DNA from: Planctomycetaceae bacterium
GTDB lineage: Bacteria; Planctomycetota; Planctomycetia; Pirellulales; Thermoguttaceae
Assembly: GCA_031266315.1 (NCBI GenBank)
Contig: JAISBG010000243.1
Span: 1-16,080, forward strand
Length of the DNA: 16,080 nucleotides
Direction: 5' to 3'
Below are positions 15,030 to 16,080 of this stretch, in pieces (the first letter of the stretch is position 1; every line of letters starts with the position of its first letter). Under the pieces are notes generated by a model. The model had not been told where the DNA came from. It saw only the letters and a program-made list of their open reading frames with translations, and did no database searches. The position numbers and the translations under genes were made by a program.

Positions 15030-15518
15030 TTAATGTGCCCATTGTGAAATTCTTTTTTGACACTCTTCAATGGGCAATCGACTTCCCTGATTAAGAAGTT
15101 TTTGAAGTTTGGCAGACATTGTTTTCATGGGGATAATCTCCTTCTCCACAAATTGATCAAAAACCCAAAGCAAACCATGTACTTTGATTTTTCTATTTTT
15201 TGCACACTGTCGCAATTTACCATCACCACTTAATAGATACGCTGTACTTCCTAGTTTTTGCGTTAGCCATAAAGCAGAACAATCCGGCAAACTTACTCCG
15301 TTTTCAGATATTAAAATTTTAAAAATTTGATCTAATTGTCCCGCTGTTAATACGTGACATTGAAGCATACCCGCTTGTACGTACTGTTGTATCGGCTGTT
15401 CAACCTCACGGAGGATAATGTCTGTCGTATGATTTTCAAACCCAAGAGAAAAGAACGACTTTATTAGACCAGCCTCAAAAAGATCAATTAAAATATTAGC
15501 ATCATGCACGATAATCAC
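15030..15518 (-). CDS. PIN-domain ribonuclease, paired with ImmA/IrrE peptidase
   Basis: I start it at the GTG at 15518, which overlaps the stop of the peptidase gene in the 4-base GTGA, and where the PIN fold begins (IIVHDANILIDLFE). The 162-residue protein shows the acidic PIN residues: Asp6 in VHDANIL, Glu38/Glu40 in IILREVEQ, Asp79 in SLPDCSALWL and Asp99 in LSGDGKLRQCAKNRKIKVHG. PIN domains are metal-dependent nucleases, usually acting on RNA, and many are toxins of type II modules. The tight overlap with an HExxH peptidase gene suggests translational coupling and joint function, for example regulated toxicity. No small classical antitoxin lies next to it; the HTH part of the peptidase protein, if present, would be upstream outside the window. 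Confidence 0.82.
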   Translation of the reverse strand: MIIVHDANILIDLFEAGLIKSFFSLGFENHTTDIILREVEQPIQQYVQAGMLQCHVLTAGQLDQIFKILISENGVSLPDCSALWLTQKLGSTAYLLSGDGKLRQCAKNRKIKVHGLLWVFDQFVEKEIIPMKTMSAKLQKLLNQGSRLPIEECQKRISQWAH

Positions 15519-16080
15519 GAAATAAATTCTACCTCCCGACGAAATTCTACTAATGTTTTTTTGGCAAGAGCAGCACATTTGGAAAGGCTCAATACCTCTA
15601 TTGCAGCAGCGCGTTGAAGTAGTTGTTCAAACCGATTACTGGTTTCTTCGGTAGCGTATGCGCCAGGTTCCTGTTTTCGCCACCCCCATTTATTGTATTT
15701 AATACGAAAACTTCTATAAAATAAGTCTGAAATGAGTTTTAGGTCTTTTGCCCTCGCCATAATAGCCGCAATAGAAATTCCATACCCTTCCTTAATGTCT
15801 GTTAGCTCTTTCTGCGTTAGACGGTTTCGGTTTCCGCCAAATTCGGCAACAAACACCTCTTCGGGAACAAGCATTGCCCCTGCAAACCGATGACAAATTT
15901 TTTCTTGTTCTTTTTCAGGAAAATGCGGGGCAATTTTCAAAAGTAAATGTCCAACTTCGTGGAGTGCAGTGAATCGAAGACGATCCGTTACATATTGTTT
16001 ATTCAAAACAAGAACTGGATTTGAACCGCGATAACCTGAAAAACCATCTAATTTTTCATCAGTGTCCATGAGAAGGATTT
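15515..16080 (-). CDS. ImmA/IrrE-family metallopeptidase, N-terminus outside window
   Basis: The frame is open to the right edge (ILL precedes the ATG at 16069), and the homologous family has a preceding part, so I treat it as partial and not as starting at 16069. It shows the ImmA/IrrE (COG2856) order: DEKLDGFSGYRGSNPVLVLN, RLRFTALHEVGHLLLKI with the zinc motif HEVGH, then EKICHRFAGAMLVPEEVFVA, where the later Glu of the active site lies. The C-terminal half is helical with ISIAAIMARAKDLKLISD. ImmA-type peptidases cleave or inactivate repressors to induce mobile elements; many have an N-terminal XRE helix-turn-helix, which would lie beyond the edge. It overlaps the PIN gene by 4 bases, a coupled pair. 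Confidence 0.88.
   Translation of the reverse strand, partial: ILLMDTDEKLDGFSGYRGSNPVLVLNKQYVTDRLRFTALHEVGHLLLKIAPHFPEKEQEKICHRFAGAMLVPEEVFVAEFGGNRNRLTQKELTDIKEGYGISIAAIMARAKDLKLISDLFYRSFRIKYNKWGWRKQEPGAYATEETSNRFEQLLQRAAAIEVLSLSKCAALAKKTLVEFRREVEFIS

Overview
The window joins two kinds of DNA. The left part (about 1-3650) looks like bacterial chromosome: the end of a MacB/FtsX-type ABC permease, a pair of unrecognised genes, two palindromic repeat clusters, and a secreted DUF1573 protein with Cys-X-Cys. DUF1573 proteins of this shape are frequent in Planctomycetota, and the style of the phage-type genes further right also fits that group, but no rRNA or marker gene is present, so the host assignment is inference.

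The right part (about 4100-16080) is AT-richer and almost entirely on the minus strand. It reads as an integrated phage-like or plasmid-like element. Downstream order, from right to left, is: ImmA/IrrE peptidase plus PIN nuclease (15030-16080); a plus-strand coiled-coil gene (14574-14987); a STAS-like DUF4325 gene and a hypothetical gene (13603-14411); a ParB-domain DNA-binding protein (12699-13367); a family A DNA polymerase (10456-12351) carrying a 156-residue mini-intein; two small genes; a beta-clamp-like gene (8741-9783); a uracil-DNA-glycosylase-like domain followed by a 3'-5' exonuclease remnant (7712-8720), arranged as in the N-terminal part of SPO1-type phage polymerases; a small acidic protein; a DnaB-like helicase (6063-7408); an apparently acquired SUKH/SMI1 immunity-type gene (4952-5503); a stub of a Toprim primase (4571-4908); and a winged-helix-like hypothetical gene (4134-4568).

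The main observation is that every recognisable replication gene is interrupted. The polymerase and the UDG-like gene each have an in-frame TGA where tryptophan is expected. The clamp and the exonuclease have single-base frameshifts, several in homopolymers. The helicase lacks an internal segment and changes frame. The primase has lost its N-terminal part and changes frame inside the Toprim domain. The neighbouring regulatory and toxin/antitoxin-like genes, and the chromosomal genes, are open. The simplest reading is a decaying replication module in a defective element. Occasional TGA decoding as Trp, or sequencing indels, are alternatives that can be tested.

The intein is the most striking single item. 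It is compact, has all the splicing residues visible, lacks an endonuclease, and sits inside a conserved polymerase motif of a gene that is itself broken downstream. No integrase, capsid, terminase, tRNA or CRISPR array is visible, so the element's ends and type cannot be fixed from this window.
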